Shown in pieces: positions 16,786 through 24,331 of a stretch of 39,944 bases of DNA. Every line of letters starts with the position of its first letter. The stretch's first letter is position 1. The stretch is from Oscillospiraceae bacterium (GTDB lineage: Bacteria > Bacillota > Clostridia > Oscillospirales > Acutalibacteraceae). A program made the translations under genes and the position numbers. Where the stretch lies: positions 1-39,944 of the forward strand of contig JALCPO010000014.1 in NCBI GenBank assembly GCA_022650455.1, given 5' to 3'. Below the pieces are notes generated by a model, which made no database searches, was not told the origin of the DNA, and worked only from the letters and a program-made list of their open reading frames with translations.

Positions 16786-18429
16786 TCATGCCGTGCGTAC
16801 AAGCACCACATCTTCCGATGGCGCGCCTGGCTTGGATTTCACACCGCAGTAACTTTGAAACTCGTCAAAGGAGACGTTGAAGTCAACTTCGATATTGTAG
16901 TCTTTGCCGACGCGGACGGCCTTGATGAACTGCGAGACGATCATTTTCTTTGCGGCAAAGGAACTCTTGTCGTACAGGTCCGCCCAGCTCAGCAGCCGGT
17001 CGTACTCGCGCTTCCGGTTCTCCGAGGTTTCAAGCAGCTCCTTTAATTCCGCGTCCGCCGCATCCAAAGCCATCTGCGCTTCTTTGATTTTCGCTTCAGT
17101 TTCAGTGACCAGTGTATTGAGCAGATCAATGCTCATTTTACTCTGGCCGCGAATGACCTTGAGAGCTTCTCCCTTGTAGTCGCCCAGTTCCTTCTGCTTG
17201 TCTTGCAAATGCGCTTTTGCCATTTCATACTTGGACTTTGCCAGTTCGATGTCCTTCTCATGCTGGCCGGAGAGGATTTCTGATTCCGACGCCGCCGTGA
17301 TCTCGGAGAATTTTATGCGGATGAGCTGATCGACAATAGCATCGACCTTTTTTACGGAATAGCCGGACTGACCGTCACATTCTCCGGGATGCCGGACCTT
17401 GTAATGGCATTGATACCGCATCCGAATTTCTTTCTGAATGGTCCCGTCGGGCATTTTTTTCTTTCTGCCGCTGGTGGTCAGGGTCAGGCGGTTGCCGCAG
17501 TGAGCGCAGTAGATATTTCCGACCAGCAGGGATTTCCCTTTGCAGTTGAGCGGAACGGAGCTGTGAGGCTGGGTCCGCTGCCGCATGATTTCCTGGGCAT
17601 GAGAGAACACGTCGTTGTCGATGATCTGAAGCGCCTCGATGTACTGTGACTGACTGTTTCCGTTTTTGATGATGCCCGTATACATGACGTTTTTGATGAT
17701 GCGGTTCAGGCTCGTATTGGGGAACCCTTTGCCATCCCTGCTCTTGATACCGTTGTCATGCAGGTATCGGCATAATCTCTGTGCTCCATATCCTTCATCG
17801 ACATACTTATGGAAAATCAGACGGACAATCCCGGCTTCGTTTTGATCGACGGCCAAATCATAGACTTCGTGGTTGCGCTTGTTGACGCGGCCTCTTTTTT
17901 CCAGCCTGTATCCGAACGGGATGGAACCTCCGGTGTACAGCCCTTCCTCGGTGAGCTGGCTCAGCCTTGTCTTGACACGCACGGACGTTTTCAGGCTCTC
18001 GCCGGAGGCTTGCCAATAGCGGATGTAGTTCATCAGTTTGTCAACGTGGGTATCAAAGCGCTGCTGTCCTTCTTTGGCGCTCCAGACCTCGATCCCGTTG
18101 TTTACAAACCATTCGACGACGAACGGCGTTTCATCTTCCCGTCTGCCGAGGCGGTCGAACATAAAGACCAGAAGAATATCGAATTTTTTCAGGACCGCCG
18201 CTTGCCGGATTTCCTGGATGGCGTCCCGCTTCTTGGCCGAAACCTTGAAACCGGACACGCCCTTTTCGGAAATCTCTTTGATGATTTTCCACCCCTGGCT
18301 GTCGGAAAATTCCCGACAGTATTCTTTCTGCATGGGAATATCGTCTTTTTCAACCTGCCCTTTTGTGGAGACACGGTAGAGGCAGTACACGCGCTTTGGG
18401 GTGGAGTCATGATCCATGATTTTCTCCAT
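16786..18429 (-). CDS. Large serine recombinase (integrase)
   Basis: Site-specific recombinase of 547 aa that cuts and rejoins DNA at attachment sites. Domains in order: N-terminal resolvase domain with catalytic serine in 'CLYRVSTKGQ' (Ser21) and 'FMFDRLGRREDE'; a recombinase domain ('GGSIPFGYRLEKRGR', 'GIVRLIFHKYVDEGYGAQRL'); a zinc ribbon (C-A-H-C-G ... C-H ... C-D); a long coiled coil; and a C-terminal tail (FIKAVRVGKDYNIEVDF). The ATG at 18429 follows GCGAGGT; the ATGs at 18435 and 18417 are alternatives. It is the last gene of a minus-strand unit and faces the tRNA-Ala. It resembles TnpX-type recombinases of clostridial elements. Confidence 0.93.
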   Translation of the reverse strand: MEKIMDHDSTPKRVYCLYRVSTKGQVEKDDIPMQKEYCREFSDSQGWKIIKEISEKGVSGFKVSAKKRDAIQEIRQAAVLKKFDILLVFMFDRLGRREDETPFVVEWFVNNGIEVWSAKEGQQRFDTHVDKLMNYIRYWQASGESLKTSVRVKTRLSQLTEEGLYTGGSIPFGYRLEKRGRVNKRNHEVYDLAVDQNEAGIVRLIFHKYVDEGYGAQRLCRYLHDNGIKSRDGKGFPNTSLNRIIKNVMYTGIIKNGNSQSQYIEALQIIDNDVFSHAQEIMRQRTQPHSSVPLNCKGKSLLVGNIYCAHCGNRLTLTTSGRKKKMPDGTIQKEIRMRYQCHYKVRHPGECDGQSGYSVKKVDAIVDQLIRIKFSEITAASESEILSGQHEKDIELAKSKYEMAKAHLQDKQKELGDYKGEALKVIRGQSKMSIDLLNTLVTETEAKIKEAQMALDAADAELKELLETSENRKREYDRLLSWADLYDKSSFAAKKMIVSQFIKAVRVGKDYNIEVDFNVSFDEFQSYCGVKSKPGAPSEDVVLVRTA

Positions 18430-18559
18430 ATACATTACCTCGCTTAAAAGAATATCTGAAAGATGATGTATATGGCTCGCTTCAATATTCAATTGTCAAG
18501 GAGCAGTGTACACCATCATTATTGCACCTTGTATCGGTACATGCAAATATGCGGACGCC

Positions 18560-18745
18560 TTATTTAGTTTGACAGGCGGCAAGTAGAGATTTTTGAATAT
18601 GGCCGAGTACATTTTCGCTGCCTTCTTCCGTGCGGGATGAGAGATAGTTGATTTTAACCCTGCACCCGTCTATCGTCAGGACCTGAGATGGTTTCCCGGC
18701 TTGTTGATTTATAAAGCGCACAGATTGCGTGATCTTCCGCTCCAT
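18560..18745 (-). CDS. Small recombinase-associated protein (TnpW-like?)
   Basis: 61-aa basic protein directly upstream of the recombinase, starting at an ATG with GGAAGGAG about ten bases before it. It begins MERKITQSVRFINQQ and has a short beta-rich core (VLTIDGCRVKINYLS) followed by a helix (VLGHIQKSLL). The length, position and G-x-x-V-x-I-x-(F/Y)-S core recall the small TnpW-type proteins of Tn4451-like elements, but I cannot confirm this by eye. Function unknown. Confidence 0.6.
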   Translation of the reverse strand: MERKITQSVRFINQQAGKPSQVLTIDGCRVKINYLSSRTEEGSENVLGHIQKSLLAACQTK

Positions 18746-18768
18746 AGATGGATGCTCCTTCCTTCTTA

Positions 18769-18867
18769 CTAACAGGGAAGCAAACTGCGCCGATACGTTT
18801 GGTCCATTTTTGGTGAACTGAAGTATAATCGGCGCGGCTGTCCCTTTGTTTCGATTTGCTTTTTCAT
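18769..18867 (-). CDS. Mini-ORF, 32 aa, translationally coupled
   Basis: Begins at an ATG whose first base is the last base of the preceding mini-ORF's stop codon (TAATG), so ribosomes could re-initiate there. It encodes a basic peptide (starts MKKQIETKGQPRRLYF, ends YRRSLLPC). Its stop is 23 bases before the next gene's start. Nothing is known of its function; it could be a real small protein or part of a coupled leader. Confidence 0.45.
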   Translation of the reverse strand: MKKQIETKGQPRRLYFSSPKMDQTYRRSLLPC

Positions 18868-18908
18868 TACAGACTTGCCGGATGGACAGGCGGCTTTCCT
18901 GCCCTCAT
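18867..18908 (-). CDS. Leader mini-ORF, 13 aa (MRAGKPPVHPASL)
   Basis: An ATG preceded by an exceptional Shine-Dalgarno site (GGGGGGAGGTG, about eight bases upstream). The stop TAA overlaps the ATG of the next mini-ORF. Two prolines are adjacent (PP), a context that slows ribosomes. It is read here as a possible regulatory leader peptide. Confidence 0.45.
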   Translation of the reverse strand: MRAGKPPVHPASL

Positions 18909-19174
18909 AGGAATCGCACCTCCCCCCATTCTGGTGGCGGGCCGTTCTCATTGCCTGCGACATCGTCGGAGCAGATTCCGCTATGGCGCCTCGTCGTTTG
19001 CGACGAGGCTCTTGCGCTCCATAGCTCCTCCTTTCCCTGGAAAGTCTCACGACTTTCCAGGGTCCCCCTTTTATGCTCGGACTGTGACTGAACGGAAGTC
19101 TCATTACATACAGATGATTGCCCCGCAGAGCTGCCGACGTCCGTTGGACGCTGCTCTGCTTGCGGTGCTGGCAT
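18905..19174 (-). CDS. Possible 89-aa hypothetical protein, low confidence
   Basis: An open frame starting at an ATG with GGGAG six bases upstream; its stop overlaps the start of the 13-aa leader ORF (ATGA). The peptide is polar and low in hydrophobic residues (for example GSSAGQSSVCNETSVQSQSE) and overlaps two hairpins and the MERKS mini-ORF in another frame. It could be chance reading of a structured leader. Confidence 0.2.
   Translation of the reverse strand: MPAPQAEQRPTDVGSSAGQSSVCNETSVQSQSEHKRGTLESRETFQGKEELWSARASSQTTRRHSGICSDDVAGNENGPPPEWGEVRFL
18981..19022 (-). CDS. Leader mini-ORF, 13 aa (MERKSLVANDEAP)
   Basis: The ATG follows a near-perfect Shine-Dalgarno (GGAAAGGAGGAGCT). The middle of the ORF is itself a 9-bp hairpin (18988-19009), so ribosome movement through it must open the structure. 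A second strong hairpin (19035-19062) ends just before the RBS. This is the layout of translation attenuators; the function is inferred. Confidence 0.45.
   Translation of the reverse strand: MERKSLVANDEAP
18988..19009. promoter_or_regulatory. Hairpin inside the MERKS mini-ORF
   Basis: Perfect 9-bp stem GCCTCGTCG (18988-18996) and CGACGAGGC (19001-19009) with a 4-nt loop. Confidence 0.7.
19035..19062. promoter_or_regulatory. Hairpin directly before the mini-ORF RBS
   Basis: Perfect 12-bp stem CCCTGGAAAGTC (19035-19046) and GACTTTCCAGGG (19051-19062) with a 4-nt loop. On the minus strand it ends next to GGAAAGGAGGAG. There is no T run, so a translational or RNA-stability role is more likely than termination. 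Confidence 0.7.
19125..19159. promoter_or_regulatory. Nested hairpin in the recombinase leader
   Basis: Outer arms GCAGAGC (19125-19131) and GCTCTGC (19153-19159) enclose an inner stem formed by GACGTCC and GGACGCT-type arms. It is one of three strong hairpins in 170 bases. Confidence 0.55.
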
Positions 19175-19296
19175 TTTTCGCTCCCTTTCCGTTACGCTGA
19201 AATTCATCCCTCTCTCCCGCGTAAGAAAAGATCGTGGCGCGCCCGCCGCCCGGCTCCCTGTATGCCGCTGCTTGCGGTATAGTTCCGGCTTGTCCT

Positions 19297-19356
19297 TTAT
19301 TTAATTTTCAAGCTGCAATAGGGATAAGAAATATCTCCCTTCATAAGCCTTTTCAT
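19297..19356 (-). CDS. Possible 19-aa mini-ORF after the sigma factor gene
   Basis: ATG at 19356, peptide ending YPYCSLKIK; no clear RBS before the first ATG, and a weak AAAAGG before the internal one. The GGGATAAG/ATCTCCC region inside it can form a short hairpin. It may be chance. Confidence 0.15.
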   Translation of the reverse strand: MKRLMKGDISYPYCSLKIK

Positions 19357-19378
19357 TTTTAGGGCTAAAGTAAGTAGG

Positions 19379-19804
19379 TTAGAGGTACTTTTTCAAAAAT
19401 TTTTCCATATTTCTTAATCCCCGCACAATGGCTTCTCCAACAACAGCTTTACTGACGCCCTCGGTTTTGGCGATGGTATTCTTGCTCATTCCCAAAAAGT
19501 AATAAGCGTAGATGCGTTTGGCCTGCTTGTCCGGCAAAGAGGCAATCGCAGCGTGGAGCTGCTCTGTTGTCACTTTGCGCTCGTAGATTTCGCCGGGGGA
19601 CAGGGAGACAAACAGGATGTCCTTCTCGATGCCGTCCCCGCGATCCAGGGAATAGTACGCCTTGTGCCGGTATCTCCGCAGATAATAGGCGGCTTCGGTG
19701 TGCTTGTAAGAATCCAGGGTTTCCGCCACTTCGTCCGGTACCTCGATGATGCAGTCAGCAGTATAAAAATCGGGATAATAGTCCCGCAGATTGATCTTTG
19801 TCAT
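19379..19804 (-). CDS. Element-type RNA polymerase sigma factor-like protein
   Basis: 141-aa protein with a C-terminal sigma region-4 HTH: 'EQLHAAIASLPDKQAKRIYAYYFLGMSKNTIAKTEGVSKAVV'. It carries the 'DYYPDFYTADCIIEVPDEVAE' and 'YRHKAYYSLDRGDGIE' segments typical of small sigma factors in Tn916-like and other clostridial conjugative elements. The ATG at 19804 is chosen because GGAGGAAA lies upstream; the longer open frame has no RBS. It lies between the kdp cargo and the recombinase leader and may help express the excision genes. Confidence 0.85.
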   Translation of the reverse strand: MTKINLRDYYPDFYTADCIIEVPDEVAETLDSYKHTEAAYYLRRYRHKAYYSLDRGDGIEKDILFVSLSPGEIYERKVTTEQLHAAIASLPDKQAKRIYAYYFLGMSKNTIAKTEGVSKAVVGEAIVRGLRNMEKFLKKYL

Positions 19805-20311
19805 TTTACTTTCCTCCGTTTCGATTTTTGAGGTTTGGGGCAAATCGAAACAGAAGAAGGCGGGGATCGGCAGCACAGGCGTATAAAAACGCCCTTTTTA
19901 ACAAAAGGGGCATAAAAAAATGCCGGACATCAAGTTCATAACTTGTTGTTCGACATTTTTCGACTTTGTAATTTGAGGAATTCTATCGATAGAGAAATAT
20001 GCTTTTTTAATTCCCCAAAATATACTAAATAATCCATATTTAAAAGCAGGAGGTGAAAAAGCTGCAAACGCCGCCTGTTTGAAAATCCACTTGTTTTGTC
20101 TTTCCATTGAGCCCACCTTCCTGATATGCCGCACCTTGGCGACACGCCAGGTATGGCGTGTAATTTTCGGAAGCCCATGAATAAGTGTAGGCAAGTGCAA
20201 ATATATTGCGAAAACTTTTAGTAAAAAAGCAGTACAAAAACAAGCCACTCGTTTTCAAATTTTTTGAAAGGCGGCAAAGTATTATTTTTCATTCATGTAG
20301 ATTCCGATTTT
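19805..20311. other. AT-rich spacer between kdpE and the sigma gene
   Basis: About 500 bases, clearly more AT-rich than the surroundings. It holds one possible short gene (19898-20107), a short repeat CACGCCA-GGTA-TGGCGTG (20143-20160 region), a CTATCGATAG palindrome near 19984, and a hairpin (TTTTCAAA/TTTGAAAG near 20254-20271) that may end the kdp transcript. No other gene is seen. Confidence 0.5.
19898..20107 (-). CDS. Hypothetical 69-aa protein
   Basis: The ATG is preceded by GGAAGGTGGG about eight bases upstream. The peptide starts MERQNKWIFKQAAF and has a hydrophobic aromatic stretch (KYGLFSIFWGIKKAYFSI) that could bind a membrane. Codon use is AT-rich, unlike the kdp genes. No family recognised. 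Confidence 0.3.
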   Translation of the reverse strand: MERQNKWIFKQAAFAAFSPPAFKYGLFSIFWGIKKAYFSIDRIPQITKSKNVEQQVMNLMSGIFLCPFC

Positions 20312-21016
20312 TCAGGTTAGTTCTTCGGACATTCGATAACCTACTCCCACCTCGGTCAGAATATATTTTGGTTCTCCCGGATTTTTTTCAATTTTTCTGC
20401 GAAGGTTGGCCATGTTCACGCGAAGCGTATGGCTGTCGCTGGAATAAGGCCCCCAGATTTCTTTTATCATATAATCATGCGTCAGGACTTTCCCCGCGTT
20501 TTTCGACAGCAACGCCAGAATTTTGTACTCGACCGGTGTCAGATGCACTTTCTTCCCCGCCAGAAAGACTTCGCGGCGGCCGTAGTTGATTTCCAAGTCC
20601 CCAACGGAAAATTTATCGCTGCCTTTTGATTCCGCTCCCATGCTTTTGGGGCTGTGCCGCAAAGCCGTTCGGATTCTGGCAAGCAGTTCCGACGTGCCGA
20701 AAGGTTTCACAATATAATCGTCTGCGCCCAGGTCAAGCGCTTCCACTTTTTCCTGTTCCTGCCCGCGCGCCGATACCACCACGACGGGCGTTTTCGTCCA
20801 CGTTCGCAGCTTTTTTAAAACATCGATCCCGTCTATGTCCGGCAGCCCCAGGTCCAGAAGAATGACATCCGGGGAATAAGACGCGGTCATGGAAAGCCCC
20901 GCTCCGCCGGAATCTGATTTCAGAACCCGGTAACCGTTCGAATTCAAAATCGCAGTCATAAAATTGCAGATGGTATCTTCGTCTTCCACAATCAGAACCA
21001 GCGGCTTTAACTCCAA
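20312..21016 (-). CDS. kdpE: KdpE response regulator
   Basis: OmpR-family DNA-binding regulator (234 aa) of the K+-uptake operon. The receiver domain has the acidic pair at residues 11-14 (EDED), the phosphorylated Asp55 in 'LLDLGLPDIDG' and Lys105 in 'VKPFG'. The C-terminal winged helix is intact ('HLTPVEYKILALLSKNAGKVLTHD', 'LRVNMANLRRKIEKNP', 'GVGYRM'). The start is a TTG at 21016, one base after the kdpD stop, preceded by GAAGGCG; no internal ATG would keep the first beta strand. It is the last gene of the cargo operon. Confidence 0.93.
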   Translation of the reverse strand: MELKPLVLIVEDEDTICNFMTAILNSNGYRVLKSDSGGAGLSMTASYSPDVILLDLGLPDIDGIDVLKKLRTWTKTPVVVVSARGQEQEKVEALDLGADDYIVKPFGTSELLARIRTALRHSPKSMGAESKGSDKFSVGDLEINYGRREVFLAGKKVHLTPVEYKILALLSKNAGKVLTHDYMIKEIWGPYSSDSHTLRVNMANLRRKIEKNPGEPKYILTEVGVGYRMSEELT

Positions 21017-21017
21017 C

Positions 21018-23708
21018 TTAATCGCCTTCTTTCAAGGGCAGAGTAAAGCGGAACACCGCGCCGCCCCCTTTCCGGTTTGCAGCCTCCATTCTTCCGTTAT
21101 GCGCCTTGATGATCGTCATGCAGATGGAAAGGCCGATTCCCATCCCCCTGGACGAATCCGGACTTTTCGTGCCTGGAAAATTGCCGGTGAAAAGGTAGGG
21201 AAACTCTTCCGCCGCAATTCCCTTTCCCCGATCGGCCACCTCAAACAGAGCCTGCCCGTTTTCTTTTTTAAGGGAAACTTCCACGGCAGAGCCACCCGGG
21301 GAAAATTTCAGCGCATTGTCCAGCAAATTCATCAGCACCTGTTCGATCAGCGTTCCGTCCATCGGCACTTCCAGCAGCTCATCCGGCACATGCACCAGAA
21401 TGTTCCGCTCCGGAAATCTCTTCTTGACGCGGCTGACCGCAGCCGCGATGACTTCTTCCGCAGCTTCCGGATTTTTTGCGACTTTGGTTTTCCCCTCGCT
21501 GATCCGGGTTACGGAAAGTAAATTTTCCACCATGCGGATGAGCCATTGGGATTCTTCCTGAATATCGGCGATCAGCTTCTCCCGCGTGGTTTCATCCAGA
21601 TGATCGCCGTTTTCCCGGATTGCGGAGCTGGCGCCCAGAATTCCGGAAAGGGGCGTGCGCAGGTCGTGCGAGATCGCCCGCAGCAGGTTGCCGCGCATTT
21701 TCTCCTTCTCGGCCTCTACAACGATGTTTCGCTGTTTGTCCGAGAGGTGCTGACGTTCCAGCGCCATGGCTACCTGGGAGCCGATCATTCGCAGAAACAG
21801 GCGGGCGTTGTGGTCCAGGGCCCCTTTCTTACAGGAAATCCCCCAGACGGCCAGCACTTTTCCCTGAGCGATGATCGGCATATAGAAAGCTCCGGCACCC
21901 ATCAGCGTATCGGTTCCCGCCCCCGCGCGCTTTTGATTCAGAAAAACCCAGTGGGCAACCGCCCTTTCATCTTCGGAGTGGAAAAAAGCGGCATCCACAT
22001 CGCGCGCCGCCTTCCTGACGCTGCCGGTCACTCTTTCCTCGGGGTCCTCGGTAAAGAAAACGACGGAGCGCCCAAACAGATTTACCAGATATTCGTTCGT
22101 CAGACCTACGATCCGGTCCATGCCGCGCGTGGCCAGCAGCTTTTTATTGATCTCATACAGGACCTCCGTGCGCCGTTCCCTGCGCACCGCAAGTCTTGCC
22201 TGCGTCTTGACACGCACCGTCAACGCACTGGTAATCAAAGCTACCATCAGCATGATCAGAAACGTGATCGGATATTCGGGCTGGATGGCGCTAAAAGTAA
22301 AATAAGGCTCCGTAAAGAAAAAATTGAAAGACAGCACGCTGACCACAGAAGCGACGATGCCGTACGCATACCCTTCCGTTACCCGCGAAACGACCAGCAC
22401 GGAGAGGATATAAACCATAATCACGTTTGAATCGGCAAAACCAAAGCTGCGCAGCAGATAGGAAAGCAAGATCGTAGCGGCTAAAACGCCGAACATTTTG
22501 ACGGTGTCTTTCCCGGAAAAGCTGAAGTTTGGTTCCCCGCCTGTTTTGCGCGGCTTTTTATACCTGTGCGCAGAGGTGCTGTCGGGGATGATATGGATTT
22601 CTATCCCGGGCAGAAGCGAGATCAGTTTATCCTCGAAAGCCGGTTCAAACAGGGTTTTCAGTGCCTTTTTATTCCTGCTTTTACCGACCACGATATTGGT
22701 GATTCCGGAAAGCCTTGCATATTCGGCGACAGAGACGGAAACATCATGCCCGGTCAGAGTTACCACTTCGGCGCCGAGCCTTTCCGCCAGATCCATGTTC
22801 GCGCGGATCGTTTTTTTCTGGTCCTTCGAGAGAAAATCGCTCTCGATGCTCTCCACGTACAGGGCCGCCCAATGCGCGTGGAAGGCTTCCGCGGTCCGGG
22901 CCGTCCATCGGATGCATTTTGCGGAGGATGGAGAAGGCCCGATACATACCAGCATTTTGGCGTTCTCCATCTTTTCCGACAGATGCGGCTCGTTCAGATT
23001 TTCATTGCTGATCCGATCCGCCGCCTTGCGCATCGCAAGTTCTCGAAGCAGGCGCAGATTTTCCTTTGTAAAAAAATGGTGAACGGCGGTTTCGGCGCGG
23101 TCGGGCCGGTAGATCTTTCCCTCCTGAAAGCGCCGAAGCAGTTCGTCCGGTTCGATGTCGATCAGCTTGATCCGATCCGCGCGGTCGAAAATGGAATCCG
23201 GCACCGTTTCCTGGACCCGGACCTTGGTGATTCTTTCGACCGCATCGTTCAGGCTTTCTATATGCTGAACGTTTACGGTCGTATAAACGTCGATTCCCGC
23301 GTTGAGAAGCTCCTCAATATCCTGAAAACGCTTCCTGTTCCGCACACCCTCCGCATTCGTATGGGCAAGCTCATCCACCAGAATCAGCCCGGGCTTTCGT
23401 CTGAGCGCCGCATCAAGGTCAAATTCCCGAAGCTCGATGTTCCGGTACCGGACGATTTTAGGCGGCAACGCCGGAAGACCATGCAGCAACCGCATGGTCT
23501 CCGGGCGGGTATGGGGCTCGATATAGCCGACCAGAACGTCGGTACCGCTCCGGTACCGCTCCTGAGCTTCGTCCAGCATGGCGTAGGTTTTCCCGACGCC
23601 CGCGGCGTACCCAAAGAAAATTTTCAGTTTCCCCTGCTTTTTGTCCGGCCCCGCCTGGATTTCTTTCAGAATCGTATCCGGGTCCGGCCGTTCCTCCGAT
23701 GGGTCCAT
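21018..23708 (-). CDS. kdpD: KdpD sensor histidine kinase
   Basis: Membrane sensor kinase (896 aa) that detects K+ limitation and controls KdpE. Domains in order: N-terminal KdpD domain with Walker A 'GYAAGVGKT' and Walker B 'LILVDELAHTN'; a universal-stress-protein domain; four transmembrane helices around residues 405-505; a GAF-like domain; dimerisation domain with His near residue 680 ('ISHDLRTPLSG'); and the ATPase domain ('LLDNALKFSP', 'DRGKGIA', 'GMGIGLSI'). All domains are full length. The ATG at 23708 is 51 bases after kdpC and kdpE follows after one base. Confidence 0.96.
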   Translation of the reverse strand: MDPSEERPDPDTILKEIQAGPDKKQGKLKIFFGYAAGVGKTYAMLDEAQERYRSGTDVLVGYIEPHTRPETMRLLHGLPALPPKIVRYRNIELREFDLDAALRRKPGLILVDELAHTNAEGVRNRKRFQDIEELLNAGIDVYTTVNVQHIESLNDAVERITKVRVQETVPDSIFDRADRIKLIDIEPDELLRRFQEGKIYRPDRAETAVHHFFTKENLRLLRELAMRKAADRISNENLNEPHLSEKMENAKMLVCIGPSPSSAKCIRWTARTAEAFHAHWAALYVESIESDFLSKDQKKTIRANMDLAERLGAEVVTLTGHDVSVSVAEYARLSGITNIVVGKSRNKKALKTLFEPAFEDKLISLLPGIEIHIIPDSTSAHRYKKPRKTGGEPNFSFSGKDTVKMFGVLAATILLSYLLRSFGFADSNVIMVYILSVLVVSRVTEGYAYGIVASVVSVLSFNFFFTEPYFTFSAIQPEYPITFLIMLMVALITSALTVRVKTQARLAVRRERRTEVLYEINKKLLATRGMDRIVGLTNEYLVNLFGRSVVFFTEDPEERVTGSVRKAARDVDAAFFHSEDERAVAHWVFLNQKRAGAGTDTLMGAGAFYMPIIAQGKVLAVWGISCKKGALDHNARLFLRMIGSQVAMALERQHLSDKQRNIVVEAEKEKMRGNLLRAISHDLRTPLSGILGASSAIRENGDHLDETTREKLIADIQEESQWLIRMVENLLSVTRISEGKTKVAKNPEAAEEVIAAAVSRVKKRFPERNILVHVPDELLEVPMDGTLIEQVLMNLLDNALKFSPGGSAVEVSLKKENGQALFEVADRGKGIAAEEFPYLFTGNFPGTKSPDSSRGMGIGLSICMTIIKAHNGRMEAANRKGGGAVFRFTLPLKEGD

Positions 23709-23758
23709 CGTTTCCCGTCACCCCCTTCTATTATCCGACTTTTGCATGCAATCGGCAA

Positions 23759-24319
23759 TCATAAAAGCCCGTCCAGCGCAAGGTTGACCTTCAGAACGTT
23801 CACGGCCGGTTCGCCGAGAAAGCCGAGAAACCGTCCCGTCGTGTACTTTCGAATCACCGCCCGCACGGCGTCCGCGCTCATATTCCTCGCCTTCGCAATG
23901 CGCGCCGCCTGATATTCCGCCGCCGCCGGAGAGATGTTCGGGTCCACGCCGCTGCCGGAACCCGTCACCAAGTCCACGGGAATCTCCGACCGGTTATCCG
24001 GGTCGATGGAGCGCAGCCATTCAACCCGCTTTTGCACAAGTTCCTTTTCTTTTTCGCCGGTCGGCGACAGATTCGTTACCCCGTCCGGCCTGCCGATCAG
24101 ATACTGCGGCTTTGTGAATTTCTGCGCAATCAGCTCCGAGCCGTATTCCCGTGTCGTGCCGTTTTTCAGCGTAACCGTAATCACGCTGCCGTTCGCCTGA
24201 TGCGGAAAGAACAGCTGCGCGACGCCCGTGACAACCGCCGTATAAACGATTCCGCACAGGACGGTCATGGCCAGAAAGCACAGCAGAGCCGGTTTCAAGA
24301 TCTTCGTGTTTTTATTCAT
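23759..24319 (-). CDS. kdpC: KdpC, K+-transporting ATPase chain C
   Basis: 186-aa subunit of the KdpFABC pump: a single N-terminal transmembrane helix ('LLCFLAMTVLCGIVYTAVVTG') and an exoplasmic domain with the family motifs 'YLIGRPDG', 'VDLVTGSGSGVDPNISPAAAEYQ' (split here for length: VTGSGSGVDP is the diagnostic part) and 'FLGFLGEPAVNVLKVNLALD'. The ATG at 24319 is preceded by GAGGTGA. It is 12 bases downstream of kdpB. Confidence 0.96.
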   Translation of the reverse strand: MNKNTKILKPALLCFLAMTVLCGIVYTAVVTGVAQLFFPHQANGSVITVTLKNGTTREYGSELIAQKFTKPQYLIGRPDGVTNLSPTGEKEKELVQKRVEWLRSIDPDNRSEIPVDLVTGSGSGVDPNISPAAAEYQAARIAKARNMSADAVRAVIRKYTTGRFLGFLGEPAVNVLKVNLALDGLL

Positions 24320-24331
24320 TGTCCGTTCACC

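Noticed and set aside
17341-17410. CRISPR or tandem repeats anywhere in the window
   Set aside because: No regularly spaced direct repeats were seen; the only repeats are hairpins and the paired TTGAC sites.
18769-19104. 111-codon frame that ends with the 32-aa mini-ORF
   Set aside because: The upstream part has no RBS and crosses hairpins; only the last 32 codons have a coupled start.
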